Shown piece by piece: positions 63,301 through 64,000 of a stretch of DNA of 64,000 nucleotides. A model generated the notes under the pieces. The model was not told the DNA's origin and did not search any database. It was given only the letters and a program-made list of their open reading frames with translations. Each line of letters begins with the position of its first letter. Position 1 is the stretch's first letter. The translations under genes and the position numbers were made by a program. Source of the stretch: Mycobacterium heidelbergense (GTDB lineage: Bacteria; Actinomycetota; Actinomycetes; Mycobacteriales; Mycobacteriaceae); NCBI RefSeq assembly GCF_010730745.1, contig NZ_AP022615.1, positions 4,650,001 to 4,714,000 on the forward strand, in the 5' to 3' direction.

Positions 63301-64000
63301 GTGGCCATCACCGATATTCAGGCTTTCGCCCATTTGGCCGACACCGATCTCGACAGGCTGGCGGCAGAGCTTGACGCTATCCGGTGCGACATCGAGAATT
63401 CCCGCGGCGAGCAGGACGCGCGCTATATCCGACGCACCATCTACGCGCAGCGTGTCCTTGAAGTGGCCGGCCGTCTGCTGTTGACGGGCAGCTCGAAACG
63501 CTGGGCCTGGTCGGCCGGGACAACAACCTTGGCGCTGGCCAAAATCATCGAGAACATGGAAATCGGTCACAATGTGATGCACGGCCAATGGGATTGGATG
63601 AACGATCCCGAGATCCACTCTGCGACGTGGGAATGGGACATGACTGCGGCGTCGAAGCATTGGATTCGCTCGCACAACTTTGAACATCACAAGTACACCA
63701 ACATCGTCGGTGTTGACGACGACGTGGGCTATCACATCCTGCGCGTGACTCGGGACCAACCCTGGCAGTGGTTCAACATCGGCAACCTGCTATTCAGCAC
63801 CATCCTCGCGCTCGGGTTCGAATGGGGAATCGGCACCCAGTCCATCGATTTCGAAAAAATCGTTAAACCCGGCCGTGAACGCGACATCACCCTGCAACAG
63901 ATACGCGAATGGTCAGCCAAGGTTAGCAAGCAGGTGACCAAGGACTACATCGTGTTCCCCGCGCTCACTTCGCTCTCACCCGCCGCGACCTACGCATCGA
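63301..64000 (+). CDS. desA3: Stearoyl-CoA delta-9 desaturase DesA3, 3' end outside window
   Basis: The first 233 codons of a membrane fatty-acyl-CoA desaturase making oleic acid. The first His box GHNVMHGQW (HxxxH) and the second HNFEHHKYTN (HxxHH) are present; the third lies beyond the window. The sequence follows M. tuberculosis DesA3 closely (ARYIRRTI, VMHGQWDWMNDPEIHS, FPALTSLSP). The GTG at 63301 has AAGGAG upstream. The region before it (63007-63300) carries no gene and should hold the promoter. Confidence 0.92.
   Translation, partial: MAITDIQAFAHLADTDLDRLAAELDAIRCDIENSRGEQDARYIRRTIYAQRVLEVAGRLLLTGSSKRWAWSAGTTTLALAKIIENMEIGHNVMHGQWDWMNDPEIHSATWEWDMTAASKHWIRSHNFEHHKYTNIVGVDDDVGYHILRVTRDQPWQWFNIGNLLFSTILALGFEWGIGTQSIDFEKIVKPGRERDITLQQIREWSAKVSKQVTKDYIVFPALTSLSPAATYAS

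Overview
The window comes from a high-GC actinobacterium, most probably a slow-growing, non-tuberculous Mycobacterium. Evidence for this is the recognisable mycobacterial genes: PknE with its DsbA-like sensor, a two-FHA ABC transporter of the Rv1747 type, convergent ctpB and Rv0102-like genes, DesA3, GlnA1-type glutamine synthetase and a DUF732 secreted protein. Many genes also start with GTG, and TGA/GTGA overlaps are common inside operons. No rRNA, tRNA or CRISPR array was seen.

Layout. 0-2.5 kb: a cut-off arylsulfatase and a nitronate monooxygenase that ends in a strong hairpin. 2.3-7.7 kb: a tandem duplication of about 2.6-2.8 kb. It carries two paralogous secreted proteins of unknown function, over 1 kb of gene-poor upstream DNA per copy, and a duplicated 3' end of the nitronate monooxygenase gene. 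7.8-10 kb: an alpha/beta hydrolase, a small coupled gene pair of toxin-antitoxin type and a resolvase relic. 10.3-14.4 kb: an amidohydrolase / class II aldolase / acyl-CoA synthetase operon. 14.5-18.5 kb: two membrane proteins, then a coupled Baeyer-Villiger-type monooxygenase and esterase. 18.6-23.7 kb: a beta-oxidation operon (two FadE, two MaoC-like proteins, a truncated thiolase) divergent from a TetR regulator and a ferritin-like protein, with a palindrome between them.

24-36.6 kb: FHA-ABC transporter, SDR, type III polyketide synthase with an ICMT-type methyltransferase, DUF1003 protein, molybdopterin oxidoreductase, HsaD-like hydrolase, membrane protein and PknE. An IS630-family element has inserted two codons before the end of pknE. 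37.8-40 kb: type III glutamine synthetase.

40-45 kb: a signalling cluster that is partly decayed. It holds a frameshifted response-regulator/nucleotide-cyclase gene, a histidine kinase fused out of frame to the 3' half of an ABC-ATPase/cyclic-nucleotide-binding gene, and an intact cyclic-nucleotide-binding patatin. The common theme is cAMP production and sensing. 45-50 kb: a copper-type P-ATPase, a CopD/CtaG protein and a zinc-finger anti-sigma-like protein.

50-57 kb: four toxin-antitoxin modules of four families (RES/Xre, YefM/YoeB, HipBA, HicAB) around a LAS-type metallopeptidase and a GlnA1-type glutamine synthetase. Three of the four have clear palindromic operators. 57-64 kb: DUF732 protein, methyltransferase, a double-RCK potassium channel, a zinc-ribbon membrane protein, transglutaminase, two tandem DUF5994 proteins and the first 700 bases of desA3.
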